Numbered from the stretch's first letter, positions 9,712 to 19,210 are shown. The stretch: DNA of 64,000 bases from CAVQCX01 sp963775335 (GCA_963775335.1 CAVZIJ010000003.1:992001-1056000), one strand, 5' to 3'. Translations and numbers: made by a program. The notes: generated by a model not told the origin, from the sequence alone.

Positions 9712-10101
9712 ATGAGCACGCGACCGACCAAACAGCTCGAAACGTTTGACAGTCCGCAGCCGGGACGCGACTACACGGTGCGCATCCGCATCCCGGAGTT
9801 CACCTGCCTCTGCCCCAAGACCGGTCAGCCCGACTTCGCGACCCTGCACCTGGAGTATGTGCCGGATCGCCTCTGCGTAGAGCTCAAGTCCCTCAAGCTG
9901 TATCTGTGGTCATTCCGGGACGAGGGGACCTTCCACGAGGCCGTAACGAACCGGATGCTCGACGATCTGGTCGCAGCAACGGCACCCCGGTTCATGCGCA
10001 TGACGGCGGAGTTCAACGTGCGCGGGGGGCTCTACACCACCGTGGTCGCGGAGCATCGTGCGCCGGGCTGGCAGCCTCAGAGCGCGGTTCACCTACCCTA
10101 A
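9712..10101 (+). CDS. queF: NADPH-dependent 7-cyano-7-deazaguanine reductase QueF (type I)
   Basis: A 129-aa cytoplasmic enzyme reducing preQ0 to preQ1 in queuosine synthesis. Seen: catalytic Cys34 in CLCPKTGQPDF with Asp41, the QueF substrate and NADPH motif ELKSLKLYL (57-65) and His75 in EGTFHEAVTNRM. Its short length makes it the unimodular type I (YkvM-like) form, in contrast to the long bimodular E. coli enzyme. The FGGY kinase gene starts 9 bp downstream, so the two are probably co-transcribed although no metabolic link is known. No preQ1 riboswitch-like structure was recognised upstream. Confidence 0.96.
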   Translation: MSTRPTKQLETFDSPQPGRDYTVRIRIPEFTCLCPKTGQPDFATLHLEYVPDRLCVELKSLKLYLWSFRDEGTFHEAVTNRMLDDLVAATAPRFMRMTAEFNVRGGLYTTVVAEHRAPGWQPQSAVHLP

Positions 10102-10110
10102 GCGACGACC

Positions 10111-11439
10111 TTGGCGGTACGAACCGCGTATATCGGCATCGACCTGGGCACTTCCGGCTGCCGGGCGGTCGCGATTGACAGTCGGGCCCGGGAGCTACTC
10201 CAGGCCTCGCGGCCTTTGCCCGCAACTCGCCGCGGACCGGCCGGTGAGTCGGAGCAGGAGCCCGAAGCCTGGTGGCGAGCCGTCGTCGAGGTCCTCCAAG
10301 AGGTTCAAGCGAAACTAGCGCATTACCAGCTGGCCGCACTCGCAGTCGACGGAACCTCGGGCACGCTGCTGGTGGCAGACGAGATGGGCAACCCCCTGGG
10401 TGCGGCGCTCCTGTACGACGACGCGCGCCACGGCGCACAGCTCGCGCGCATCGCGGCGGCAGCCCCGCCCGAGGCCACAGTGCACAGCGCATCCTCCGGG
10501 CTCGCCAAGCTCCTCGGCCTCGCCGCCACCCCTATTCAAGGACGCATCCGCTATGCCATGCATCAGGCCGACTGGGTCCTGGGCCGACTCACGGGGCGAT
10601 TCGGGATCAGCGACGAGAACAACGCCCTGAAGCTCGGCTACGACGCAGTGGCGCGTCGCTGGCCTGGCTGGCTCGGGACCTCGGGCCTCGGGGTGCCGGG
10701 CGAGTGGCTCCCCCAGGTGCTGCCCTCAGGCACCGCCGTCGCCACGCTCCAACGAAGCGTCGCACGACGGATCGGCTTGCCCGAGGGGATGTTGGTCTGC
10801 ACGGGCACCACGGACAGCACCGCCGCCAGCCTCGCCGCCGGCGTCCGAGCCCCGGGGGACGGATTGACCGCCCTGGGCACCACGCTAGTCGTCAAAGTAC
10901 TTTCTTGGAGACCGGTGTCGGCGCCCGAATACGGGGTCTACAGCCATCGCCTCGGTGAGTACTGGCTGGCCGGGGGCGCCTCCAACAGCGGCGGCGGTGT
11001 GCTCGACAAGTTCTTCAGCCCGGAAGAAATGACCCGGCTGTCTGCCCAGCTGCGGCCGGACGCACCGACGGGCCTCGACTACTATCCACTTGCCCGCCCC
11101 GGCGAGCGCTTCCCATTCAATGACCGCGCCAAACAGCCACGGCTGGAGCCCCGACCACAGGACCGGGGCCGCTTCTTTCAAGCGTTGCTGGAGGGCATCG
11201 CGGAGATCGAGCGCCAGGGTTACGAGCGCCTGCGCCTGCTCGGCGCGCCCCCTCCCCGACAGATCCGTACCATCGGGGGAGGCGCCCGCAATGACGCCTG
11301 GCGCCAGATCCGCCAGGCCCTCCTCGGCGTGCCCGTGATCGGCGCCGCCCATTCACAGGCGGCCTACGGCAGTGCGCTGCTGGCCCTCGCCGGACGCGAG
11401 CGCTTGTCCCTGGAAGAGGTCTCAGAGCTGCTCGAGTAA
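10111..11439 (+). CDS. FGGY-family carbohydrate kinase, D-ribulose kinase-like
   Basis: A 442-aa sugar kinase with the two actin-like FGGY domains. The N-terminal phosphate loop is GIDLGTSGCRAV (9-20), Asp in AVDGTSG is the probable catalytic base region, CTGTTDSTAA and GGGARNDAW are ATP-side motifs. Length and the GTSG/TTDS pattern resemble the short xylulokinase-like proteins of plants and cyanobacteria that act as D-ribulose kinases, so ribulose is the best guess; xylulose cannot be excluded. The start is a TTG nine bases after queF. Its 3' end overlaps the convergent prsT stop by 18 bp. Confidence 0.85.
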   Translation: MAVRTAYIGIDLGTSGCRAVAIDSRARELLQASRPLPATRRGPAGESEQEPEAWWRAVVEVLQEVQAKLAHYQLAALAVDGTSGTLLVADEMGNPLGAALLYDDARHGAQLARIAAAAPPEATVHSASSGLAKLLGLAATPIQGRIRYAMHQADWVLGRLTGRFGISDENNALKLGYDAVARRWPGWLGTSGLGVPGEWLPQVLPSGTAVATLQRSVARRIGLPEGMLVCTGTTDSTAASLAAGVRAPGDGLTALGTTLVVKVLSWRPVSAPEYGVYSHRLGEYWLAGGASNSGGGVLDKFFSPEEMTRLSAQLRPDAPTGLDYYPLARPGERFPFNDRAKQPRLEPRPQDRGRFFQALLEGIAEIERQGYERLRLLGAPPPRQIRTIGGGARNDAWRQIRQALLGVPVIGAAHSQAAYGSALLALAGRERLSLEEVSELLE

Positions 11440-14196
11440 CTTTCGGACATCCGGGATCACCTTGCTCTGGGGCTGCTCGGCGAGCAGTGTCTGGAGAATC
11501 TTCCGCGCCTCGGCATCCCGCCCAGCAGCGTGTAACGCGAAGGCGGTGTGGTAGGCGATCGAGGGGTCGTGAGGTGCGGTGAGCATCGCCTGCTGGAGCA
11601 GGTTCACCGCCTTGGCGGCGTCGCCGCCCTTGTGCGCCAGGACCCAGCCGTAGGTGTCCAGAACCTCGGGGTGATTGGGGGCAAGCTGATAGGCCTGGCC
11701 CGCCGTCTCCACGGCCCGGGGATCCCCGATCTGGAAATAGAGCCAGGCGAGATTGTTGGCGACCACGGCATCGTCCGGCGCGATCTCGCGAATCCGCTCG
11801 TACAGCCGCTGGGCCTCCTTGGGCTTCTGGCCGAGCTGGTAAAGGATGGCCAGACGCCTGAGCGCATCGGTATCCTCGGGTCGCTGCTCGAGCCAGCTCT
11901 TGAGCGCGGCCTCGGCCTCGGCCGGGTTGTCGAGCTTGGAATACAGGCCGCTCAGGTTGAGCGCCGCCTGCCGGCTCGGCCGAATCTCGTAGCTCTTGCG
12001 GTACATAGCCGCCGCCTCCGAGGCCTTGCCACTCTGGGTCAGGGCGGCACCGGCGATGTCGTAGCCTAACGGCAGATCGGGCTTCGCGGACTGGAGGGCC
12101 CGCGCGACCTCGACGGCGCGCTGCGTATCCCCTTCCGCGAGGGCGAGTCTGGCCAGCGCTGTCTGGGCCGGAACGTAGTGGGGGTCGATCTTCAGGGCAC
12201 GCTCCAAACTCTCTTTCGCGCGCGCCCGGTTGCCCGCCTTCTCATCGGCCAGGGCGCCGAGCAGCCACACCTCCGCCGAGTCCGGGTGACGGCCGGCAAG
12301 GGTCTGAAAGGTCGCTGCTGCGCTGGCCGCGTGATCCGCCGCCAGCTGCGCCCGTCCGAGCACCTCCAGCACCTGTAGATCCTTCGGGAACCTGTGGGAG
12401 AGATCCTCGGCCGCGCCCAAAGCCTTGATCTCCTCTTTCTTGGAGAGCAGATAGCGCACCTCGATGACACCGAATGCAGCTATGCCCGGCTGGCGCTTGC
12501 GGGCTTCGGCGACCCAATGACCTAGAGCTGCCGTGTCTCCGCGCTCCTCGGCAATGGTCAGCATGCCGAGCAGTGCCTGGCGATTGTCGGGATGCTTTTC
12601 GAGCACCTTCTTGAAATGCGTCTCTGCTCGATCGGGGTCCTTGTCAAGCAGAGCTAGCCGCGCGAGGTTGAGGTCTGCACCGAAGAAGCTGGGATCAATC
12701 CGCAGCGCTTTGCGAAATTGTTCTTTCGCCTTGGCCTGGTCCCCTCTGGCCATCAGCGCCACGCCGGCCAGGTTGTAGGCGAAGGGATCTTTGGGGCGGC
12801 GCGTCACCAAGCCTTGAGCCGTGGAGACCGCTCTGTCGTAGTCCTTCTGACGGATCTGTGAAAACACCAGCAGCGCCTCGGCCTGCAGTAGGTTGTCGTC
12901 GAGCTTCACCGCCGACTGCAGCTCGCTCACCGCGGCGCCCGCCTCTCCCTTTATCAACAGGCTAAGGGCGAGCTCGGTCCGCAGGCTTGCCACGTTCGGC
13001 GCGGCCTTCACGGCGCGGCCTAGCACCTCGATACCCCGATCGGTATCACCGGAGCGCAGATACGCCGATCCAAGCAGAGCCAGCAGCTGGGCATCGTCGG
13101 GATGTTTGCGGGCCGCCGCTTCCAGATCCGGCACGGCCTGGTCCGGCTTGCCCGCGCGGAGCCGGACAGCCCCGAGGAGCTTGGACAGCTGGGCGCTTTC
13201 GGGGAGCTTCGCCACCGCGCGCGTGAGCATGTCAACGGCCAGATCCAGCTTGCCCTCGTCGTAGGCCAGCACACCGTACAGCAGCTGCGCCTGGGTGTTC
13301 TCGGGGGCCACACGCAGAATGAGCTGCACCTGTTCCTCGGCATCCGCGAAACGACCCTGCTTGGCGTAGACGAGGGCCCGCAGTAATACAACCTGCCCGA
13401 GCCCCTGGGCTCCCGCCGGCAGCGCAGCGAGCTGTGCCAAGGCTCCTTTGAGGTCGTTCTGCGCGAATTGAACTGCGGCCAGCGCGACACGGGCCTGAAC
13501 GTGACCGGGATCGAGCTCCAGCAGCCGCGTATAGTCGGTGGCCATCCCCGCCAGGTCCCCTTTGCGTCGGCGCAGCTCGCCCCGCACCAGCAGGCCATCG
13601 ACACTGTTGGGCGCCTTGGCCAGCGCCTCATTCACCAGCTTCATGGCCGCATCGAGTTGGCCGCGGAGCCCCTCGATCCGCGCCTTCGCGACCAACACAT
13701 CCGAGTCCCCGGGAGCAAGCGCGAGCGCTGCGTCGAGACTCTTATCGGCGTCATCAAGCTGCTTGGCTCCGATCTGTGCCTTTCCGCGCAGGAGCAACTC
13801 CGCTTCGCGGTTCCCGACAGGCTGACTCTCATCCACCTTGATGGTGGAGAGGAGATCCGCGAACCGTCCCTGGCGCAGCAGCGCCTCGCCCAGACCGGGC
13901 TCCCAGCGCGGCTTGGCCGCGTGCAGTCCCTCGGCGCGGCGAAACTCCTGCTCCGCCGCCTGCGGCTGATCCATCCGCAGATACACCTCGCCCAACAGGA
14001 GCCTCGCCTCCAAATCGGCCGGATCCTGCTGCAGCGCGTTCTTCAGCTGAATGACTGCGGCCTTCGGCTCTCCCTTATCGAGCTCGGCGCGCGCCTTGGT
14101 CAAGAAGGCCGTGTCGTCATCCGCGCGGCCGGTCGCCGAGCCGAGCAGCAGGACCGAGGCGCAGGCAAGCCTGAGGATCTGGCGCAGTGTCATCAT
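11422..14196 (-). CDS. prsT: PEP-CTERM system TPR-repeat lipoprotein/secretion protein PrsT
   Basis: A 924-aa exported protein with an N-terminal signal peptide (residues 1-25, ending near ATGRADD) and about twenty tandem tetratricopeptide repeats filling the rest, for example LKNALQQDPADLEARLLLGE and LDPGHVQARVALAAVQFAQN. Length, repeat load and position directly behind prsK-prsR match the PrsT family of XrtA exopolysaccharide loci, where it is thought to help polymer assembly or export across the envelope. I see no Cys for lipidation at the cleavage region. It is 42 bp downstream of prsR and is the last gene of the operon. Confidence 0.9.
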   Translation of the reverse strand: MMTLRQILRLACASVLLLGSATGRADDDTAFLTKARAELDKGEPKAAVIQLKNALQQDPADLEARLLLGEVYLRMDQPQAAEQEFRRAEGLHAAKPRWEPGLGEALLRQGRFADLLSTIKVDESQPVGNREAELLLRGKAQIGAKQLDDADKSLDAALALAPGDSDVLVAKARIEGLRGQLDAAMKLVNEALAKAPNSVDGLLVRGELRRRKGDLAGMATDYTRLLELDPGHVQARVALAAVQFAQNDLKGALAQLAALPAGAQGLGQVVLLRALVYAKQGRFADAEEQVQLILRVAPENTQAQLLYGVLAYDEGKLDLAVDMLTRAVAKLPESAQLSKLLGAVRLRAGKPDQAVPDLEAAARKHPDDAQLLALLGSAYLRSGDTDRGIEVLGRAVKAAPNVASLRTELALSLLIKGEAGAAVSELQSAVKLDDNLLQAEALLVFSQIRQKDYDRAVSTAQGLVTRRPKDPFAYNLAGVALMARGDQAKAKEQFRKALRIDPSFFGADLNLARLALLDKDPDRAETHFKKVLEKHPDNRQALLGMLTIAEERGDTAALGHWVAEARKRQPGIAAFGVIEVRYLLSKKEEIKALGAAEDLSHRFPKDLQVLEVLGRAQLAADHAASAAATFQTLAGRHPDSAEVWLLGALADEKAGNRARAKESLERALKIDPHYVPAQTALARLALAEGDTQRAVEVARALQSAKPDLPLGYDIAGAALTQSGKASEAAAMYRKSYEIRPSRQAALNLSGLYSKLDNPAEAEAALKSWLEQRPEDTDALRRLAILYQLGQKPKEAQRLYERIREIAPDDAVVANNLAWLYFQIGDPRAVETAGQAYQLAPNHPEVLDTYGWVLAHKGGDAAKAVNLLQQAMLTAPHDPSIAYHTAFALHAAGRDAEARKILQTLLAEQPQSKVIPDVRKLLEQL

Positions 14197-14238
14197 GATG
14201 GCAGTTTCCCAACTGGGTGAAGACCGGCAAGACGCCGA

Positions 14239-15594
14239 TCATTCTTGGATGTCGAACTTCTTCATCAGGTTGTACATGGTCGGCCGGGTCACCCCGAGCA
14301 GATCGGCGGCCCGAGAGACATTGTGATCCGCGTGCGCCCAAGCGCGCAGCGTCGCCGCCCGCTCGGCAGTCTCACGGACCTCGCGTAGGTTGAACGGCTG
14401 CCGATCGCCGGCGCCCGGCTCCAGCTCGAGGTCCTGGGACGTGACGCTGGCACCTTCGGTCATGATCACCGCCCGTTTGACGCGGTTCTCCAGCTCCCTG
14501 ACGTTCCCGGGCCAGGAATAGACTTCGATAGCGCGCAGGGCATCCTCGGAGAATGCCAGCACGCTACGGTTCAGGGCCACCGCAAAACGCTTCAGGAACG
14601 CGCGGGCGAGCACCGCCGGGTCGCCCTGACGCTCGCGCACCGGCGGGACCTTGATCACCGCCTCGTTGATCCTGTAATAGAGGTCTTCCCGAAACCTGCC
14701 CTCGCGAATCAAGGCCGGCAGATCCCGGTGTGTGGCGCAGACGACCCGGACGTCCACCGGTATCTCGGTGCGCCCGCCTACGCGCTCGATGACGCGCTCC
14801 TGGAGAAAGCGCAGCAGCTTGGCCTGCAAGGAAAGGGGAAGATCCCCCACTTCGTCGAGGAACAGTATGCCGCCATCGGCCACCTCGATCTTTCCGAGCG
14901 TGGTCTTGGCGGCACCCGTAAAGGCGCCTTTCTCGTAGCCGAACAGCTCGCTCTCCAGGAGATTCTCCGGGATCGCCGCACAGTTGATCGCCACGAGCCT
15001 GTCTTTCGATCTGCCGCTCAGCCGATGCAGGGCCCGCACCAAGAGCTCCTTGCCGGTACCGCTCTCACCGAGAATGAGGGTCGTCACATCCACCGGCGCC
15101 AGCTTCTCCACCGCCCGGCAGACCTTTAGCATCTCCGGGCTTGCGGCGATCAGCTCCTCCAAGGCGAAGCGGGTCTGGTGCTCCGCAAGCCGGCGGTTCT
15201 CCTGCTCCAGGTGGTGGAGACGGTAGGCGCGGTCGACCGTCAACGACAGCAGGTCCGGATCTATGGGCTTCTCATAGAAATCGTACGCCCCCATGCCCAC
15301 GGCGCGCACAGCGTTACGTGCATCGTCGTGGCCGGTTACCACGATGACCTTGGTATCCGGAGCCAGCGCGAGCATCTCCTGCAGCAGCGCAAATCCCTCG
15401 CTCACACCTCCGGGATCCGGCGGCAATCCGAGGTCCAGGGTCACCACCGCCGGAACGGCGCGCCGCAGCTGAGCGATGGCCGACGCACGATCCCCCGCAA
15501 GATGCACGTCGAATCCGTCGAAGCTCCAGCGCAATTGGCTCTGCAGCCCGGGATCGTCCTCGACCACCAGCAGGCACTTGTCTTGTGCCTTCAC
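14239..15594 (-). CDS. prsR: PEP-CTERM-box response regulator PrsR (sigma-54 activator)
   Basis: A 451-aa NtrC-type regulator. The receiver domain (1-125) has acidic pocket EDD (12-14) and phospho-acceptor Asp54 in TLDLGLPPD. The central AAA+ domain has Walker A GESGTGKE, the sigma-54 contact loop GAFTGA and Walker B GGILFLDEVGD. A C-terminal Fis-type helix-turn-helix (RAADLLGVTRPTMYNLMKKF) binds DNA. I chose the GTG at 15594 because it overlaps the prsK stop as GTGA and gives a standard receiver start. With PrsK as sensor it should switch on RpoN-dependent exopolysaccharide genes; a good sigma-54 promoter lies at 19195-19210. Confidence 0.93.
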   Translation of the reverse strand: MKAQDKCLLVVEDDPGLQSQLRWSFDGFDVHLAGDRASAIAQLRRAVPAVVTLDLGLPPDPGGVSEGFALLQEMLALAPDTKVIVVTGHDDARNAVRAVGMGAYDFYEKPIDPDLLSLTVDRAYRLHHLEQENRRLAEHQTRFALEELIAASPEMLKVCRAVEKLAPVDVTTLILGESGTGKELLVRALHRLSGRSKDRLVAINCAAIPENLLESELFGYEKGAFTGAAKTTLGKIEVADGGILFLDEVGDLPLSLQAKLLRFLQERVIERVGGRTEIPVDVRVVCATHRDLPALIREGRFREDLYYRINEAVIKVPPVRERQGDPAVLARAFLKRFAVALNRSVLAFSEDALRAIEVYSWPGNVRELENRVKRAVIMTEGASVTSQDLELEPGAGDRQPFNLREVRETAERAATLRAWAHADHNVSRAADLLGVTRPTMYNLMKKFDIQE

Positions 15595-17699
15595 GGCTCG
15601 ATGTTCCGCGCGCCGGGGGGCATCGCGGCCGCCCGCGACGTCGACTCGAGCAGGGGCAGCCGAATCGTGAATCCAGTCCCCTCGCCGGGGGCGCTGACCA
15701 CCTCCACGCTCCCACCTGCAGACTGCACGAAATCCCGGCACTCGTAGGCCCCTATGCCCATCCCGGTCAAGCCTTTGGTCGAGTAGAAAGGCTGGAACAG
15801 GCGCTCACGAATGAATGCTTCGTCCATGCCCTGCCCCGTGTCACGGACCTCTACTATAGCCTCGGCGGCGGCGCATCGCAGCTCGACCCGCACGGAGCCG
15901 TCGGGAGGCGTCGCATCCTGTGCATTCTGCACCACGTGCCCCAGCACCGCCGCAAGGCGATCCGCTTCGCAGCGGACCCAAACCGGCTCGTCCGCGCATA
16001 TCAGGACCGGGACAGGACATTGCCCGGAGCGCTCGCGCACTACCCCTCTCAGCATTCTGCCCAGCTCAACGGGCAGCTCCTCACCACGACTGGCGCTGCG
16101 CAGCTGGGCCATCAACCGGCTCATCTTGGTCACCGCGTTCTCGACGGTCTTGATGGCATCGTCGAAGAATGCAGGGTTGTCACGATGACGCGGCGCGTTC
16201 TTGGCGACCAGCGATAGCTGGGCAATCAGGTTCTTCAGATCGTGTATCACATAGGCCGAGAGCCGGTTGAACCCCTCGAACTGGCGAGCCTCCGACAAGG
16301 CCTTGGCGGCCCGATACTGGGCGAGATAGCTTGCCGCCTGGCGTGCCGCGGTCTTGATCAGGTCGAGCGCCTCCCAGTTCAGGCTGACCCGCGCTCGGGG
16401 ACGCGTCAGCACGACGAAACCCTGCAGCGAGTCCTCGTGGAGGAGGGGCACGATCAGCCAGGCCTCCTCGATCTCGCACACCCAGGCGGGCCAGGGAACC
16501 TCGTCCTTGATCGCCGGGTCGTCTTGCAGGTCCGACAGATTGACGATCCACTCGCTGGCCCGGAGGGACTCCGCCAACCCCCCGGGGAGCGCGCTGCCGT
16601 GCCCGGTCGGCACCGCCCGATTCCAACCCGCCACAGCATTGCAGACGCGCCCATGGCAAAGCCAGAGAAGACCGGCCGGGCTCTCGACGATCTCCGCCAA
16701 GGCCCTGATCACGCGCTCGAACAGGTGCGCCTCGGTGTCCTTCCCCGTGAGGGTGCGAACCAGGCGCAGCCACTCATCGCGGTAGTCGAAGCGCGAGCGG
16801 TGGAAATGCTTGATGAGGAACAGCTTGAGCCTGGTCCGTACCTGACCCGAGAACAGCAGGGCCAGTAGAACCAGACCGGCGGCGAAGAGAAAAACGGTGC
16901 GCAGGACGCCCCCCCACTCCCCTCCCTGAGCCTGGATGTAGTAACCAGCCAGCGCCATCGCCAGCAGATAGGTACCGGCCCCCACGACAGCGGTGGTGTG
17001 AAACACCGCCTGGCGCGAGACGAAAGGACTGACCGACCACTGCGGGTTGCGCGAGGCCGAAACGGCGACGAACGGGACGATCAGCGCATTCACCGCTCCG
17101 CGGGCATTCCAGAGGTCGGAGTCCAACCGGTTGAAGAGCACGGCGTCGGCATAAAGGGCGAGGTCATAGGCGAACATCGCACCCAGCCCTATGCACATAT
17201 GCTTCAACCCCCAGCGCTGCTCCTGGGGCGCATTGCGGTAGAGCTGCTCGACGAAGGCAAGCCCCGCCACCGCCACCACCAGCTGTCCGAGAAAACGCAG
17301 GTCCTGGACGTGAAGCCACCCTTGCAAGGGCATGTCGAAGAGGGGATCGCGGTCGAAAGGGATGAGCAGAACAAGACACAGGCCCGTCACCCCGTAGCGC
17401 AGCGCAGAGATCACTCGGGCGTAGGCGCGCTGCCGATCCAGAGTCAGCGTCAGCACCCGGCCGAGAAAGACGACCCAGCCCAGGTCACGTGCCGCCTCGG
17501 CCGCCCAGATCAGACTGGAAGGCAGGATACGATAACCCGCCTGCACCGCGAACATCCCGGCCCAGAGCGCGGACCCCAGCACCGCCAGGGTGAGCAACCC
17601 ACCCTGCAGGCGCCCCCTCCAGCTGGTCAGGAGCAGGACGGCGAGGGCCCCGAACAGTAATGCGGCGGCGAGGTGCCCCAGGGAGACGAGCAGACTCAT
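15591..17699 (-). CDS. prsK: XrtA/PEP-CTERM system histidine kinase PrsK
   Basis: A 702-aa membrane sensor kinase. The first 290 residues hold a row of about eight hydrophobic segments, followed by a GAF-like region (about 320-460), a phospho-acceptor helix with His in YVIHDLKNLIAQLS, and an HATPase domain with N box VVQNAQDATPPDG, DTGQGMDE and GMGIGAYECRDFV. The H-D-L-K-N form is characteristic of this family. Its stop overlaps the prsR start (GTGA), so kinase and regulator are translationally coupled. The sensed signal is unknown. Confidence 0.92.
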   Translation of the reverse strand: MSLLVSLGHLAAALLFGALAVLLLTSWRGRLQGGLLTLAVLGSALWAGMFAVQAGYRILPSSLIWAAEAARDLGWVVFLGRVLTLTLDRQRAYARVISALRYGVTGLCLVLLIPFDRDPLFDMPLQGWLHVQDLRFLGQLVVAVAGLAFVEQLYRNAPQEQRWGLKHMCIGLGAMFAYDLALYADAVLFNRLDSDLWNARGAVNALIVPFVAVSASRNPQWSVSPFVSRQAVFHTTAVVGAGTYLLAMALAGYYIQAQGGEWGGVLRTVFLFAAGLVLLALLFSGQVRTRLKLFLIKHFHRSRFDYRDEWLRLVRTLTGKDTEAHLFERVIRALAEIVESPAGLLWLCHGRVCNAVAGWNRAVPTGHGSALPGGLAESLRASEWIVNLSDLQDDPAIKDEVPWPAWVCEIEEAWLIVPLLHEDSLQGFVVLTRPRARVSLNWEALDLIKTAARQAASYLAQYRAAKALSEARQFEGFNRLSAYVIHDLKNLIAQLSLVAKNAPRHRDNPAFFDDAIKTVENAVTKMSRLMAQLRSASRGEELPVELGRMLRGVVRERSGQCPVPVLICADEPVWVRCEADRLAAVLGHVVQNAQDATPPDGSVRVELRCAAAEAIVEVRDTGQGMDEAFIRERLFQPFYSTKGLTGMGIGAYECRDFVQSAGGSVEVVSAPGEGTGFTIRLPLLESTSRAAAMPPGARNIEP

Positions 17700-17764
17700 C
17701 CGAGGGCGCCGGGGGCAAAGTCATCCGGCATTCGATGAGACCCTGGTGTCTCCATCGCGCGGCT

Positions 17765-19171
17765 TCAGCGGGCCCCCTTTCCCAGCAATATGACCTCGAC
17801 GGTCTCCAACAGGATCAGGAGATCGAGAAACGGACTGGCGTTCTTCACGTAATATAGGTCGTACTGCAGTTTGCTTTTCGCGTCTTCGGTCGAAGATCCG
17901 TACTCGTATAGCAGCTGGGCCCAGCCGGTGATACCCGGCTTCACCCGATGGCGCTCTCGGTAGTAGGGGATCTCCGCATCAAGGATCTCGACGAACTCCG
18001 GGCGCTCGGGGCGAGGACCGACCAGGCTCATCTCGCCCCGCAGGACGTTGAACAGTTGGGGAAGCTCATCCAGACGGGTCTTGCGGATGAGCCGCCCGAG
18101 CGGCGTGATCCGGGCATCCTGGGGCTCGGCCCAGCGGGCCACACCGTCGGCCTCGGCGTCCGGACGCATGCTTCGGACCTTGTACAACCGGAAGGGCTTG
18201 CCGTGCCGCCCGATCCGCACCTGGTGATAGAGCACCGCATGACGGCCCCGGGATTCCAGCAGACTGGCAAGGCCGACCAACCCCATGAGCAGGCTCCCCG
18301 GGACCAGCAGGACCAGGGAGAGCGTCACGTCCAGAAAACGCTTCCACTGCTCGGCAAAAGTACCGACGAAGAAACCGTCGCAGAAAAAGATCCAGCTGGG
18401 ATCGATCAGGTCCGTATTGATCCGGGCGGTCTCCTTCTCGAAGAACGTGAGCAGATCCAGCACGGCGAACCCGTTCATCTTGCAGTCGAGGATGACGTCG
18501 ACGGGAAGCCGATGGTTCCTGTCGTCCGGAGCCACGACGACCTCGGCCACATTCAGGGCCACGGCGAGCTCGAGCAGCGTCCCCTCAGCCTCCGCGCTGG
18601 CCTGAAGCTCTTCGGGAACACGGCTTTCTTCCTCACCCAGGCCCACGAACCTCACCACTGTGAAGCGCGCCCCGGACTTCTCCAGAGCGTGTATCGCGGC
18701 GGCGTTCCGCCCCGTCCCGAGCACCAACAGCCGGTGCTTGCTCGCGTTCGAGCCGAACACCCGATGGAACAGTGCCCGCAAGAACAGGACCCCTGCAAAG
18801 GAGATAATCAGAGCCGAGCCGACCACCTTGCGCCCCAGGAACAGGGGCTGGAAGGCGTAGAACACCAGACTGAGCGCCATGGTGGCGAGGATCAGGCTGA
18901 TGGCCAAACGCAGGATCAGCCCGGCGGCGCCCTCGCCGCTCGTGCGTTGGGTGCGCTGGTACAGACCCATGGCCATCATGGCCGAGAACATGACGATCCC
19001 GTACAGGGCGGCCACCCAAAGAACAGGTGCAGCGGGGTGGCCATTCTCCAGGGTATTGCCCGGGTGGCCGATCTCGAACCCGGCGAGCAGAGCGATGAAG
19101 AAGAGCGCGAGCTCCAGCCCCCCCAGCAACAAATATCGCTTCGAGACGTAGTGTCCGAACAGCCTGATCAT
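17765..19171 (-). CDS. TIGR03013-family sugar transferase of XrtA exopolysaccharide loci
   Basis: A 468-aa polyprenyl-phosphate hexose-1-phosphate transferase. It has four to five N-terminal membrane helices (to about 130), a Rossmann-like middle (LVLGTGRNAAA) and a C-terminal bacterial sugar transferase domain: a membrane-inserted helix (TLSLVLLVPGSLLMGL) then YKVRSMRPDAE, TRLDELPQLFNVLRGEMSLV and GPRPERPEF. It would start EPS repeat-unit synthesis by loading undecaprenyl phosphate. It is the first gene of the minus-strand operon leading into prsK (65-bp gap), the arrangement usual for XrtA loci. Confidence 0.93.
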   Translation of the reverse strand: MIRLFGHYVSKRYLLLGGLELALFFIALLAGFEIGHPGNTLENGHPAAPVLWVAALYGIVMFSAMMAMGLYQRTQRTSGEGAAGLILRLAISLILATMALSLVFYAFQPLFLGRKVVGSALIISFAGVLFLRALFHRVFGSNASKHRLLVLGTGRNAAAIHALEKSGARFTVVRFVGLGEEESRVPEELQASAEAEGTLLELAVALNVAEVVVAPDDRNHRLPVDVILDCKMNGFAVLDLLTFFEKETARINTDLIDPSWIFFCDGFFVGTFAEQWKRFLDVTLSLVLLVPGSLLMGLVGLASLLESRGRHAVLYHQVRIGRHGKPFRLYKVRSMRPDAEADGVARWAEPQDARITPLGRLIRKTRLDELPQLFNVLRGEMSLVGPRPERPEFVEILDAEIPYYRERHRVKPGITGWAQLLYEYGSSTEDAKSKLQYDLYYVKNASPFLDLLILLETVEVILLGKGAR

Positions 19172-19194
19172 GTCTCGTCGATCATTTCCATGGG

Positions 19195-19210
19195 TGGCGC
19201 CCAGATTGCC
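19195..19210 (+). promoter_or_regulatory. Candidate sigma-54 promoter for the UDP-sugar genes
   Basis: TGGCGCCCAGATTGCC matches the -24/-12 consensus TGGCAC-N5-TTGC with a single difference and has exactly ten bases between the invariant GG and GC. It points toward the UDP-sugar dehydrogenase and lies 249 bp before its ATG, in the divergent gap. The neighbouring PrsR carries GAFTGA, so PrsR with RpoN is the likely control. Inference from sequence match only. Confidence 0.6.
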
